Below, piece by piece: positions 48,216 through 57,175 of a stretch of 64,000 nucleotides of DNA. The position numbers and the translations under genes were made by a program. The notes beneath the pieces are model-generated. The model was not told the DNA's origin, did not search any database, and saw only the letters and a list, made by a program, of their open reading frames with translations. Origin of the DNA: Methylohalobius sp. (GTDB lineage: Bacteria > Pseudomonadota > Gammaproteobacteria > Methylococcales > Methylothermaceae); NCBI GenBank assembly GCA_026415315.1, contig JAOAHI010000005.1, forward strand, positions 1-64,000, written 5' to 3'. Positions within the stretch are counted from its first letter, which is position 1. Each line of letters starts with the position of its first letter.

Positions 48216-49145
48216 ATGTTCAAGACAGCAATCCCTCTGGCTCTACTCGGGTGGCTTTTGCCAATTCTTGCGGGAGCTCACGGCGCTTTCCAGGAAAAAG
48301 ACAATTTCTGGTTTGCCTGGCAGTTTACTCCAAGCCTCGCCATTCCCCTTATTCTAATTACTCTCGTGTATTTGCGAGGATGGCAAAAGCGCAAGCGGCA
48401 AAGAAAACCGTTCTCCGCGCTCAAAGCGGGCTCATTTCTGAGCGGAGTGAGTTGCTTTGTGCTCGCTCTGCAATCGCCCATCGAGCCTCTGTCTGAGCAT
48501 TTCCTGTTTGTTCATCAATTAGAGCATATGCTGCTTCGGGTATTTGGCCCTTTGTTGATTATTCTGGCCATGCCTGTACCGGTGCTTCTTGCCGGGCTTC
48601 CTTCCCAGCTGCGCCATAAGGTTTTTGCCCCTTTGATCCGCCATCGCATCACTAAAACCCTCTACCGCTTTTTCAGCCAACCGCTGATCGCATCCGTGCT
48701 CTTCGTAGGTACGATGATTTTTTGGCAGATCCCCTCCGTTCACGACGCTTCGGTCAAAAACGAGTTCGTACACGACTTGATGCACTTCAGCATGATCGTC
48801 ACCAGTTTTTTCTTCTGGTGGCTGATCGCTGATCCGCGCGGCTCGCACGCTAGATTGTCCTATGCTTTAAGGCTGGTGATCCTGTGGGCTGTAACAGTAC
48901 CGGAGGCTTTAGCTGGCGCCTATATCACCCTGGCTAAGTCTCCGCTCTATCGCGTTTACGACGCATTAAACGGACGCTTCTCGCTTGACCGCTTGCTTGA
49001 CCAGCAACTGGGAGGCATCCTAATGTGGAACGATGCCATGATTGGGGTAATTGGCATGGCTGTGGTCTTCCTGCTCTGGATCCAAGAGGAGCGTCCAAGC
49101 AAAGTTGCGCTGGCAAAACAGCCTCAACGCACCGCCCACCCATAA
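48216..49145 (+). CDS. ctaG: Caa3-type cytochrome oxidase assembly protein CtaG
   Basis: This 309-residue protein has about seven helices and matches the Bacillus-type CtaG (Caa3_CtaG family), unrelated to Cox11, and linked to copper-oxidase assembly. Histidines in membrane segments stand out: VHQLEHMLLRVFGPL and EFVHDLMHFSMIVTSFFFWW. It has a signal-like N terminus (LLPILAGAHGAF). It faces away from ctaCDE and overlaps the convergent bioC by 22 bases. With no cox11 in the cluster it is the best candidate for CuB delivery here, though that is inference. Confidence 0.88.
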   Translation: MFKTAIPLALLGWLLPILAGAHGAFQEKDNFWFAWQFTPSLAIPLILITLVYLRGWQKRKRQRKPFSALKAGSFLSGVSCFVLALQSPIEPLSEHFLFVHQLEHMLLRVFGPLLIILAMPVPVLLAGLPSQLRHKVFAPLIRHRITKTLYRFFSQPLIASVLFVGTMIFWQIPSVHDASVKNEFVHDLMHFSMIVTSFFFWWLIADPRGSHARLSYALRLVILWAVTVPEALAGAYITLAKSPLYRVYDALNGRFSLDRLLDQQLGGILMWNDAMIGVIGMAVVFLLWIQEERPSKVALAKQPQRTAHP

Positions 49146-49885
49146 ACCGGAAAAAAACTGGCTTCAATTTCCCCCTCGCCATAAGCGGCGATGAGCTTGG
49201 TCAAAGTCTTTTTGCCAAGCAAGTGGCGAGGACGCCCCAAAGTAACGTTGCGCGCCCCTATTTCTTTAATCTCCTTAAGCAGACTTAGTACTGAGGAATA
49301 ACGTCGGACGATCTTCTCCTGCGTGAGGTGCCAGCGGGAAAAACCTGCCCTGGCTAAGGCGTGGTTTAAATCTTGCGAAGTGACAAAACGATTCACGTGA
49401 GAGTAGCTGTCGACTTGACCCCAAGCTAGGCGCAATTCCTCTAAGGTTCCAGTGGTCAAGCTGCTAAATAGCAGCATGCCGGAAGGCAAAAGAACCCGGC
49501 TTATTTCGGCCAAAGCCTGATGAGGCTTAAGACACCATTGTAAGGCCAAGTTAGTCACCACCAAACCAGCGCAAGAATCGGCTAAGGGCAGGGCCTCAGC
49601 ATCTCCAACCATAAAATAGGCCTTTCTTTGCAGCTTGCGCTGCGCCTCCTTTACCATCCCAAAAGCGATGTCCAAAACTACTACGGGCCGATGATAGCGG
49701 CGGGCCAGAACCTGCGCGCACTCACCAGTTCCTGACCCTACATCCACCAGCCAGCCGGCCGGAGGGCGTTCCGGAAGAGCAGCAAGCAAGCGTTCGCCGA
49801 TCTGCCGCTGTAATTCAGCCCAGCGGTCGTAGTGGGTAGCCGCCCGATCAAAGGAACGTCGCACCCAACCTTTGTCCCAACTCAA
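49124..49885 (-). CDS. bioC: Malonyl-ACP O-methyltransferase BioC
   Basis: BioC methylates malonyl-ACP to prime synthesis of the biotin pimeloyl chain. The 253-residue class I methyltransferase shows RSFDRAATHYDRWAELQRQIGERLL, the SAM motif LVDVGSGTGECAQVLA, FMVGDAEALPLADS and LVVTNLALQWC. It starts at TTG 49885, overlapping the bioH stop (TTGA). It ends the bioBFHC set. Confidence 0.93.
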   Translation of the reverse strand: MSWDKGWVRRSFDRAATHYDRWAELQRQIGERLLAALPERPPAGWLVDVGSGTGECAQVLARRYHRPVVVLDIAFGMVKEAQRKLQRKAYFMVGDAEALPLADSCAGLVVTNLALQWCLKPHQALAEISRVLLPSGMLLFSSLTTGTLEELRLAWGQVDSYSHVNRFVTSQDLNHALARAGFSRWHLTQEKIVRRYSSVLSLLKEIKEIGARNVTLGRPRHLLGKKTLTKLIAAYGEGEIEASFFPVYGWAVR

Positions 49886-50634
49886 AACAAAAACTCCCGC
49901 ACCAAAGCAGCGACTTCCTGTGGATGAGTCAAAAACGGCACGTGGCCTGCTCCCTCCAGAATGACAAGTTGCGCTTGAGGAAGAGAACCAGCCAGCTGAC
50001 CGATCGCCGCCACTGGCACCAGACGATCCTCTCGCCCCCCCACCACCAGACAGGGGCGAGTGATCTCAGCCAACTTGGGACACAAATCGGTTGAGCGCAG
50101 GATTTCAAGACCCTGCTTGAGCACCCGGGGCGCAGGGAGAGGAAAGCGCTCCAAAGCCTTCTTGAGTTGGCGACTATGCACCTTGGCTCCTAAGCAGCAT
50201 AGAGTCAAAAACCGTTGTATAGCTACCTGAACATCGCGATCCACCTCTTGGGCAAAAGATTCAAATACCTCTAAAGCCATGCCGGGCCAAGAATGATCTG
50301 CGATAAATCTCGGATTCGTCGCCACCAGCACTAATCCCAGAACCTGCGCAGGAAAACGAAGAGCTAACTCCAAAACTACTTGCCCCCCCAGCGACCAACC
50401 CAACCACAGGGCTGGTTCCGCCAACAAGTCAGCCAGCGCCTGAGCCGTGCCGGTTAGAGTCCACTTTGGCCAAGGCGGACTCAAGCCGTGGCCGGGAGGG
50501 TCCACCAAGGTGAGGCGAAAATCCGTAGCCAAACAGTCGACCAACTTCCCCCATACCCTTGAGTGCATAGCCCAGCCGGGAAGCAAAACTAAACGCGGTC
50601 CTTGGCCGAGCGTTGTAAAGCGAAGCGCCTTCAC
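49882..50634 (-). CDS. bioH: Pimeloyl-ACP methyl ester esterase BioH
   Basis: BioH removes the methyl group from pimeloyl-ACP methyl ester, ending chain synthesis. The 250-residue alpha/beta hydrolase has LVLLPGWAMHSRVWG (oxyanion region), the nucleophile in LWLGWSLGGQVVLELA, the acid in VVGGREDRLVPV and the histidine in LEGAGHVPFLTHP. The start is GTG 50634, overlapping the bioF stop as GTGA; the frame reads further upstream, but those codons lie inside bioF. Its place between bioF and bioC makes the call firm. Confidence 0.93.
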   Translation of the reverse strand: MKALRFTTLGQGPRLVLLPGWAMHSRVWGKLVDCLATDFRLTLVDPPGHGLSPPWPKWTLTGTAQALADLLAEPALWLGWSLGGQVVLELALRFPAQVLGLVLVATNPRFIADHSWPGMALEVFESFAQEVDRDVQVAIQRFLTLCCLGAKVHSRQLKKALERFPLPAPRVLKQGLEILRSTDLCPKLAEITRPCLVVGGREDRLVPVAAIGQLAGSLPQAQLVILEGAGHVPFLTHPQEVAALVREFLF

Positions 50635-51788
50635 AAACTGCGTTCTAGCGCCTGCAACAAACCATCGACCTGATCTAAGCTGTGCGCACACGTGAGGGTA
50701 ATCCGAAGCCGGGCGCTCCCTGATGGTACCGTTGGCGGCCGGATAGCCGCTACCCAAAAACCTTTATCCATAAGCTTTCGGCTAAGTTCGACCGCTTTTT
50801 GACTGTCTCCCACGACCAAGGGCTGAATCGGCGTCTCAGAGGGCAAAAGCGGCAGCCCTAATGCTTTAGCTCCCAGCCGAAACCGTTCGATCAATTCTTT
50901 AAGGCGCTCGCGCCGCCAAGCTTCCTTTTGAACTAGGCGTAAGCTGGTAAGAACAGCTTGAGCCAAAGCTGGCGGCAAGGCAGTTGTGTAAATATAAGTG
51001 CGAGCTTCTTGAATCAGAGTCTCGATCACCTCCTCTCCCCCTGCCACAAACGCGCCGAATACTCCTAGGGCCTTGCCGAAGGTCGCCATCAAGATAGGTA
51101 CCTCTTTTTGGCCCAAACCGAAGTGCTCTAAAGTCCCAGCGCCGCGCTGGCCAAGCACGCCGAATCCATGAGCATCGTCCACATACAGCCAGCACTTATG
51201 GCGCGCTGCGATCATGGCCAACTCGGGCAAAGGGGCTAAGTCCCCGTCCATGCTGAACACCCCATCGGTAGCGATGAAACGAGCTTGAGATTCCTCCAAA
51301 AGCGCCGCAAGCGCCTGGTGATTACAATGAGGATAGCGCTTGAGGCGGCAGCCAGCGATCTTTGCCCCATCGAGCAGCGAAGCGTGGTTGAGGCGATCCT
51401 CTAGTACTAAATCACCGCGCCCGGCCAAGGCCGCGATCACTCCTAAATTGGCTTGATAGCCGGTAGAAAATACCAAGACCCGCTCGCGGCCAGTGAACTC
51501 AGCCAATTCCCTCTCCAAAGCGTCGTGAGGTCGAAAATGACCGCAGACTAAGTGAGAGGCGCCGCTGCCTACGCCGTAAATGGCAGCTCCTTGCGCCAGG
51601 GCTTGAATCACCTGTGGATGATCGGCTAGCCCCAGATAATCGTTGCTGCAAAAGTTCACCAAACAACGCCCAGCGACGACGATTTCCGCCCCCCGGCGGC
51701 CATCGATCAGCAGTCGGCGACGATACCGGCCGTCGCTGTTGCGGCGAGCTAAACGCTGCTCTAAGGTCTGCCCCAATTCAACCGACAT
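50631..51788 (-). CDS. bioF: 8-amino-7-oxononanoate synthase BioF
   Basis: BioF condenses pimeloyl-ACP and alanine using PLP. The 385-residue enzyme has [30 protein letters not shown], the cofactor-binding [13 protein letters not shown] and [12 protein letters not shown], and the Schiff-base lysine in [16 protein letters not shown]. The ATG at 51788 overlaps the bioB 3' end by 11 bases. Confidence 0.96.
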   Translation of the reverse strand: MSVELGQTLEQRLARRNSDGRYRRRLLIDGRRGAEIVVAGRCLVNFCSNDYLGLADHPQVIQALAQGAAIYGVGSGASHLVCGHFRPHDALERELAEFTGRERVLVFSTGYQANLGVIAALAGRGDLVLEDRLNHASLLDGAKIAGCRLKRYPHCNHQALAALLEESQARFIATDGVFSMDGDLAPLPELAMIAARHKCWLYVDDAHGFGVLGQRGAGTLEHFGLGQKEVPILMATFGKALGVFGAFVAGGEEVIETLIQEARTYIYTTALPPALAQAVLTSLRLVQKEAWRRERLKELIERFRLGAKALGLPLLPSETPIQPLVVGDSQKAVELSRKLMDKGFWVAAIRPPTVPSGSARLRITLTCAHSLDQVDGLLQALERSL

Positions 51789-52755
51789 CTTTATCCAAAC
51801 GCAGCCCCAGCCGGGCAAACAGGCGATGGTCCGCCTCGTTATCGGGATTGGGAGTAGTCAACAGCCTCTCACCGTAAAACACTGAATTGGCCCCAGCCAG
51901 AAAGCACAAAGCCTGAAGCTCATCGTTCATGGCTGTTCTGCCAGCCGACAAGCGCACGTAGGAAGCAGGCATCAGAATTCGTGCTACCGCCACGGTACGC
52001 ACCAGCTCAAAAGGATCTAATGGATCGTTGCCATGCAGCGGAGTCCCTTGTACTTGGACTAGCAGATTAATAGGGACGCTCTCGGGATGACGGGGCAAAT
52101 TGGCCAATTGCTGCAATAACCCGGCACGGTCCGTGCGGCTCTCCCCCATCCCGACAATTCCACCGCAACAGACATGGATACCGGCGGCGCGCACGTGGCG
52201 CAAAGTTTCTAGACGGTCCTGATAAGTCCGGGTAGTAATGATTTGAGGATAAAACTCAGGGGAAGTATCAAGATTGTGGTTATAGTAATCTAATCCTGCC
52301 TGTTTGAGGCGCATGGCTTGGGCTGCGGTGAGCATTCCTAGAGTCATACAAGTCTCCAACCCCAAGCTTTTAACCGCCGCCACTATCTCCACTAACCGAT
52401 CGATGTCACGGTCTTTGGGGGCCCGCCATGCCGCGCCCATGCAGAAACGGCTGGCACCGTTCGCTTTGGCCGCCTTGGCAGCGTTGACGACCACCTCCAC
52501 TGCAAGCAGTTCGCCCCGCTCAAGGCCCGTTGGATAACGCCCGCTCTGCGGGCAATAAGCGCAATCCTCTGGACACCCTCCTGTTTTGATCGAAAACAGA
52601 CTGCTGAGCTGGATGCGGTTGGGATCAAAATAGCGCCGGTGCACAGTCTGGGCTCTATACATCAGCTCGGCAAAAGGGAGCTCGTACAAGTTAAGGATCT
52701 CTCTTATGTCCCAATCGTGGCGCACATCGGAAGTCTCAGTGGGACAAGCCACCAT
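51778..52755 (-). CDS. bioB: Biotin synthase
   Basis: BioB inserts sulfur into dethiobiotin by radical SAM chemistry. The 325-residue protein has the cluster motif in [18 protein letters not shown] (CxxxCxxC), then [14 protein letters not shown], the [2Fe-2S] cysteine regions [12 protein letters not shown] and the VRLSAGR arginine. ATG 52755 follows GGAG by six bases. A strong sigma-70 promoter lies upstream. bioA and bioD are not in the window. Confidence 0.97.
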   Translation of the reverse strand: MVACPTETSDVRHDWDIREILNLYELPFAELMYRAQTVHRRYFDPNRIQLSSLFSIKTGGCPEDCAYCPQSGRYPTGLERGELLAVEVVVNAAKAAKANGASRFCMGAAWRAPKDRDIDRLVEIVAAVKSLGLETCMTLGMLTAAQAMRLKQAGLDYYNHNLDTSPEFYPQIITTRTYQDRLETLRHVRAAGIHVCCGGIVGMGESRTDRAGLLQQLANLPRHPESVPINLLVQVQGTPLHGNDPLDPFELVRTVAVARILMPASYVRLSAGRTAMNDELQALCFLAGANSVFYGERLLTTPNPDNEADHRLFARLGLRLDKDVG

Positions 52756-52790
52756 CCCATTCTCCTAGGTTTACACTTAAAGTTACGGCG

Positions 52791-52818
52791 ATCATAAAGC
52801 AAAATCGCCTGCTGTCAA
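52791..52818 (-). promoter_or_regulatory. Sigma-70 promoter for bioBFHC
   Basis: On the minus strand a perfect -35 TTGACA (52818-52813) is followed after 16 bases by TATGAT (52796-52791), a near-perfect -10. Transcription would start near 52784, about 30 bases before the bioB ATG. It overlaps none of the bioB sequence and sits in the spacer facing comF. Confidence 0.75.
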
Positions 52819-52836
52819 CTAAGATCGAGGCATAAA

Positions 52837-53517
52837 ATTAACGGTTGGATAGAATCGATCCAAAATTGGCTTTTCCCGTCTCATTGCCTACTGTGCAGCG
52901 ATCCTAGTCAGCTTGCTGTATGCCCTCCTTGCCGGCGGGAGCTGCCATGGCTGAAGCACGCCTGCGGCCGATGCGCCTTGCCTATAACCAACTCTGGCCT
53001 AATCTGCGGCACCTGCCTCGCTAAGCCGCCCGCCTTCGATCGGGCTAAAGCCCTCTGGCGATACCAGCCTCCGGTACCCGGATTGATCTATGCCCTTAAA
53101 TTCCAAAATCGATTGGATTTGGCCCGTGCTTTAGGAGAGCTGATGGCCGAGCACCTGCAAGAAACGCTACTGCCGGATTGCTTGATCCCAGTCCCTCTCC
53201 ATCCTTCTCGTTTCCGTGCAAGGGGCTTTAATCAGGCGCTGGAGCTGGCCCGACCGGTAGCTGCAAAGCTCAGGCTTCCCTTGTGCCCAGGCTGGTGCCG
53301 GCGGGTCCGCGATACGGCCCCGCAACGCCTGTTGGATGCGGCTGAGCGACGAGGCAACCTACGCGGCGCGTTTGCCGCTACAGAGAACGTGCGCGGTCGC
53401 CGCGTCGCTCTTCTCGACGACGTACTGACCACCGGTGCCACTCTGCACGAGGCGGCCTCGGCCCTAAAGAAGGCTGGAGCAGCCTGGGTTGAAGTGTGGG
53501 TGTTGGCGCGCGCTTGA
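52837..53517 (+). CDS. comF: ComF-family phosphoribosyltransferase-like protein, probable ATT start
   Basis: ComF proteins are needed for DNA uptake and transformation. The full N-terminal zinc region is in frame: CLLC, CPPC, the ACGRCALP motif and ICGTC, followed by RYQPPVPGLIYALKFQNR and the PRPP loop VALLDDVLTTGATLHEA. No ATG, GTG or TTG exists in frame between the upstream stop near 52798 and the first of these cysteines. ATT at 52837 is the best start: it is preceded by GAGG with a six-base gap and gives NGWIESIQNWLFPSHCLLC, about 226 residues, a normal ComF length. It pairs functionally with dprA. Confidence 0.82.
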   Translation: MNGWIESIQNWLFPSHCLLCSDPSQLAVCPPCRRELPWLKHACGRCALPITNSGLICGTCLAKPPAFDRAKALWRYQPPVPGLIYALKFQNRLDLARALGELMAEHLQETLLPDCLIPVPLHPSRFRARGFNQALELARPVAAKLRLPLCPGWCRRVRDTAPQRLLDAAERRGNLRGAFAATENVRGRRVALLDDVLTTGATLHEAASALKKAGAAWVEVWVLARA

Positions 53518-53549
53518 ACCGCAAAAACGTGTCTGCGCTCACAGTCAAA

Positions 53550-53565
53550 GGTCGGAGAACCGACC
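53550..53565. terminator. Small hairpin after comF, possible weak terminator
   Basis: GGTCGG (53550-53555) pairs with CCGACC (53560-53565) around AGAA, 32 bases past the comF stop. It lacks a clear T run on either strand, so it may be only a stabilising hairpin or part of a weak terminator. Confidence 0.3.
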
Positions 53566-53603
53566 AAACTGGAAGTGTTTCACAACACAACTTGGGGAAG
53601 CCG

Positions 53604-53747
53604 ATGTCCAGCGTCGAAATCATCTTATCCGGATGCGTGCTCGGGGCCATCTTGGCCAGCCTAGCCTATTGCTGCGTCCATTTTCACCGTGAGAGGCTAA
53701 CGCAGGAGATAATCCAGCACGATACCCAAAAAGATAACCGCACCTAG
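53604..53747 (+). CDS. Hypothetical 47-residue single-helix membrane protein
   Basis: A short frame after comF encodes MSSVEIILSGCVLGAILASL..., with one membrane helix (about 5-25) and a polar tail. GGGGAAG lies just before its ATG. It overlaps the ubiA 3' end on the opposite strand by 51 bases. The amino-acid pattern is that of a plausible small membrane protein, but without known relatives it may be fortuitous. Confidence 0.3.
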   Translation: MSSVEIILSGCVLGAILASLAYCCVHFHRERLTQEIIQHDTQKDNRT

Positions 53748-54560
53748 CCAACTGTTATTGCCAAAAGCGCGCAAATACGCCTGCCGATCTCGGCTGCAGA
53801 TAAGCCGCTGCTGATAGGCTGACAACCCAACGGCAACCACAAGCGCTAGCCTATACCAGCCGCCGAGGTCGGCAAGCTGCCCGACCCAAGTTAGCACCGC
53901 GAGGTGGGCTAGTTGGATCAGGGCAATCATTTGCGGACAAAAACGGCCAAATAAGATGGCGCTTGACTTAACTCCGATTTTTACATCGTCCTCTAAGTCT
54001 GCCATCGCATACATCGTATCGTAGGCCAACGCCCACAGCACTGTCGCTAATAGCAACCACCACGCCACGACTGGAATCGAGCCAGTCTGAGCAGCAAACG
54101 CCATCGGCACCGCCCAACCAAAGGCCAACCCTAGGTAGGCCTGGGGCAAGTAAATAAAGCGCTTCATGAACGGGTAGGAAACCGCCAAAAACAGGGCGAC
54201 AAAAGCCAGGACGATGGTTAACAAATTGAGCTGGAGCACTAGCCAAAATGCCACCAAGCCTAACACCCCAAATAAGCCCAACGCCTCAGCCGGCCTGACT
54301 TTATTGCAGGCCAGAGGGCGATCCCGGGTGCGCGCCACATACGGGTCGAAATCGCGGTCGGCATAGTCGTTGATCACGCACCCAGCTGCCCGCATCACGA
54401 TCACACCGAGCACGAACACGGCCACGACTTGAATGTCTGGCCTTCCTTGCCCTGCGATCCAAAGCGCCCACAGCGTCGGCCACAGCAACAAGAAAATCCC
54501 GACTGGCCGGTGAAAACGCATTAGATAAGCGTATTGGAGCAAACGCTCACCTAAGTCCAT
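53697..54560 (-). CDS. ubiA: 4-hydroxybenzoate polyprenyltransferase UbiA
   Basis: UbiA attaches the polyprenyl tail to 4-hydroxybenzoate in ubiquinone synthesis. The 287-residue membrane protein has the aspartate-rich NDYADRDFDPYVARTRDRP and the second motif YDTMYAMADLEDDVKIGVKSSAILFG. It overlaps ubiC, which makes its substrate, by 14 bases. Confidence 0.97.
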   Translation of the reverse strand: MDLGERLLQYAYLMRFHRPVGIFLLLWPTLWALWIAGQGRPDIQVVAVFVLGVIVMRAAGCVINDYADRDFDPYVARTRDRPLACNKVRPAEALGLFGVLGLVAFWLVLQLNLLTIVLAFVALFLAVSYPFMKRFIYLPQAYLGLAFGWAVPMAFAAQTGSIPVVAWWLLLATVLWALAYDTMYAMADLEDDVKIGVKSSAILFGRFCPQMIALIQLAHLAVLTWVGQLADLGGWYRLALVVAVGLSAYQQRLICSRDRQAYLRAFGNNSWLGAVIFLGIVLDYLLR

Positions 54561-55164
54561 TGCAGCTTCCTAAGGCAAACACCGCCGGCAGAAAGAATTC
54601 GCTCACCAAAAGCGGCGACTCTGCGATCCGATACAATGTTCGCCTTCCCCATCTAGGGGGAGGCTTTGGCCATGCTAGCCAATAGGTTGGATTCAGACAA
54701 GTCCACTCCGTGACGATACGTCTCACATCGGGACGGCAAAATAAAAGCTCCCCTAAAGGCCGATTGCCTAGGCGAGGGAACTCTTCCCCAACGCTAGCCA
54801 TAGTCACAGCGGGCACCACCGTGCGAGCCAAAAGCAAACGCTCACCCTGCCCCGTAAGCACGACTTCCCGGGTCCAGACCCGTTCACCTGGGAGCAATTT
54901 AAGCCGCATCGCCTCGCCGGCAAACGGCCTGTCCCACTCTTGATGCAGCACTTCAACCTGGACTGGCCCAGCTATTGCGTTGAGGCGCGCGGTAAGAGAG
55001 GAGGATTCGGCAAGCCAGTCCTGAACATAGGGCGGAACGCGCTGGGCACAAGGTGAGTCGGCTGCAAACCAAATCGGTTCAGTCGCCAATAGCCGACTGC
55101 AAAGGGGAGCAATCCTGTCCACGATATCCGATTTAGACCTCAGCGTAACGCTCGCCGTGCTCAA
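54547..55164 (-). CDS. ubiC: Chorismate lyase UbiC
   Basis: UbiC converts chorismate to 4-hydroxybenzoate and pyruvate. The 205-residue protein has the product-site WTREVVLTGQGERLLLARTVVP, LGNRPLGELLF and near the end LLVSEFFLPAV with the catalytic glutamate. It starts within the recG 3' end (32-base overlap); a shorter start is possible. It lies directly before ubiA. Confidence 0.93.
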   Translation of the reverse strand: MSTASVTLRSKSDIVDRIAPLCSRLLATEPIWFAADSPCAQRVPPYVQDWLAESSSLTARLNAIAGPVQVEVLHQEWDRPFAGEAMRLKLLPGERVWTREVVLTGQGERLLLARTVVPAVTMASVGEEFPRLGNRPLGELLFCRPDVRRIVTEWTCLNPTYWLAWPKPPPRWGRRTLYRIAESPLLVSEFFLPAVFALGSCNGLR

Positions 55165-57175
55165 GCCAGAAAGCCAGCAAATTAGGGATCACCGATGGCG
55201 CGTTTTGCTCCAACCACTCGGCAGCGCGATGGACTTCGGGCAACAAGTCGCGATCGCGGCTAAGATCGGCTATTTTAAACTGGAGGGCACCGCTTTGCCG
55301 AGTCCCCAACACTTCACCCGGGCCGCGCAGTTCCAGATCCTTCTCCGCCAAGGCTAATCCATCGTGACAGCTCCGCACATAATCCAAGCGCTGGCGTGCG
55401 GCCCCGGTCAGCGGAGGTTTATACAACAAGATGCAATAGCTTTGCTCCCCTCCCCGCCCGACCCGACCCCGCAGTTGGTGCAATTGGGCCAGCCCTAAGC
55501 GTTCGGCGTTCTCAATTACCATCAGCCCAGCGTTAGGCACGTCCACTCCGACCTCGATCACCGTAGTTGCTACCAAAAGATCGATCTCTCCGGCTTTGAA
55601 AGCCGCCATCGCTTGGTCTTTGACCTCGGCTTTCATGCGTCCGTGAACCAGTCCCACGCGCACGCCTGGCAGTTCATAACGCAAGGTCTCGGCGGCTTTT
55701 TCCGCCGCCTCTCCAGGCCAGGCTTCAGATTCCTCGATCAAGGTGCAAACCCAGTAGGCTTGGCGGCCGCTACCCAGCCATCTTTTAAGCCTGGCAATCA
55801 GCTCAGCGCGCCGGATCTCGCTCATCACATAGGTCTCGACCGGCTTGCGGCCAGGCGGTAACTCATCCAGCACGGACACCTCCAAATCGCCATAGCGAAG
55901 CATAGCCAGAGTTCGGGGAATAGGGGTGGCTGTCATGACTAGATAATGGGGAGTGAGATTTTGCGCCTTAGCCTTGAGCGCCAGCCGCTGGTCGACCCCG
56001 AAACGGTGCTGCTCGTCCACGATTACCAGCCCTAAGCGGGAAAAGCGCACCTCCTTTTGAAACAAAGCATGAGTTCCGATCACAACGCTGGCTTTCCCCA
56101 ACGCCACTGAACCTAGGGTCGCTTGGCGCTCGCTGCCGCTTTGGCGCGAGGTCAGCAACGCCACTTCAATCCCAAGCGGGGCAAACCAAGCTTGCCACAA
56201 ACGATAGTGCTGTTCGGCCAGAATCTCCGTTGGGGCCATCAATGCCGTCTGCCAGCCGCAGCTGGCTGCCGAAAGCGCGGCCAGCGCTGCCACCACTGTC
56301 TTGCCAGAACCGACATCGCCCTGAAGCAGTCGTCCCATGGGGCACTCCTTAGCTAAGTCAGCGCTGATCTCCGCTATCACCCGCTCTTGGGCCGAGGTCA
56401 GGCGATACGGCAAACGACGCCGAAATTCGCTTTCCAGCTTAAGGTCCAAGAGCAACTGTGGTGCCCTCAATTCTGCTCGTGCGTTTTGGCTGCGGAACGC
56501 GAGGCGATGAGCCAGCAACTCCTCCCACGCTAGGCGGCGCCGGCAGCGCTCGCCCCCATCCCAGTCCTGCGCAGAGGGTTGGTGCAACTCCCGCAAGGCC
56601 TCTTGCAGCGACAGGGGTGCCCAGGCTGGAAGACAAGCCTTAGGCAACTGCGGCAACCAATTAGGGATCTGCTCGAGCAACCGCAAAGCGTGCTCTATGA
56701 GGCGTCTCAAAGCTCTCTGGCTGATCCCCATGGTGGAGGGATAAATCGGCAAAATTCCAAGAGTTGCCTGCGCAGCAGGCTCAAGTTCGGGATGAATCAT
56801 CTCTCGCCCATGGAGCGTGGTTCGCACCTCGCCGTAACAGCGCCAGCGGCTGCCGGGGATCAAGCGGCGACGGAGCCAAGGGTAGTCATGAAAAAACCGC
56901 AAATCCAAAACCCCGCTTCCATCGCGCAGGCGGCATACGAGCATAGGCCGGCGCTTCCCAACGATATCGGCCAACACCACCTCCCCCTCGATCAGCACTT
57001 TGCCGGCCTGGGATGCCGCGATTGGAGTGATCCGGCGACGATCTTCGTAGCGTAGTGGGGCATGCAGGAGCAAATCGCGGGCGTCCGCAATCTCGAGTCG
57101 CCGCAATTTGGCTGCAAGGCTAGGACCTATGCTAGGCAAAGATAAGACAGAAGGGATCGAGACGGCTTCGGCCAT
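55133..57175 (-). CDS. recG: ATP-dependent DNA helicase RecG
   Basis: RecG reverses stalled forks and processes R-loops and Holliday junctions. The 680-residue protein has an N-terminal wedge domain, Walker A QGDVGSGKTVVAALAALS, DEQH box VIVDEQHRFGV, the motif TATPIPRTLAM, and C-terminal RGRVGRGGEQSYC. It begins immediately after the spoT stop (TAAATG). Confidence 0.97.
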   Translation of the reverse strand: MAEAVSIPSVLSLPSIGPSLAAKLRRLEIADARDLLLHAPLRYEDRRRITPIAASQAGKVLIEGEVVLADIVGKRRPMLVCRLRDGSGVLDLRFFHDYPWLRRRLIPGSRWRCYGEVRTTLHGREMIHPELEPAAQATLGILPIYPSTMGISQRALRRLIEHALRLLEQIPNWLPQLPKACLPAWAPLSLQEALRELHQPSAQDWDGGERCRRRLAWEELLAHRLAFRSQNARAELRAPQLLLDLKLESEFRRRLPYRLTSAQERVIAEISADLAKECPMGRLLQGDVGSGKTVVAALAALSAASCGWQTALMAPTEILAEQHYRLWQAWFAPLGIEVALLTSRQSGSERQATLGSVALGKASVVIGTHALFQKEVRFSRLGLVIVDEQHRFGVDQRLALKAKAQNLTPHYLVMTATPIPRTLAMLRYGDLEVSVLDELPPGRKPVETYVMSEIRRAELIARLKRWLGSGRQAYWVCTLIEESEAWPGEAAEKAAETLRYELPGVRVGLVHGRMKAEVKDQAMAAFKAGEIDLLVATTVIEVGVDVPNAGLMVIENAERLGLAQLHQLRGRVGRGGEQSYCILLYKPPLTGAARQRLDYVRSCHDGLALAEKDLELRGPGEVLGTRQSGALQFKIADLSRDRDLLPEVHRAAEWLEQNAPSVIPNLLAFWLEHGERYAEV

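Noticed and set aside
52769-52776. GGTTTACA, one half of a possible BirA operator before bioB
   Set aside because: The second half-site (TTGTAAACC spaced by about 14-16 bases) is not found, so a BirA site is not supported.
52978-53517. comF starting at the TTG at 52978
   Set aside because: This would cut off three Cys pairs of the zinc region that are encoded directly upstream in the same frame.
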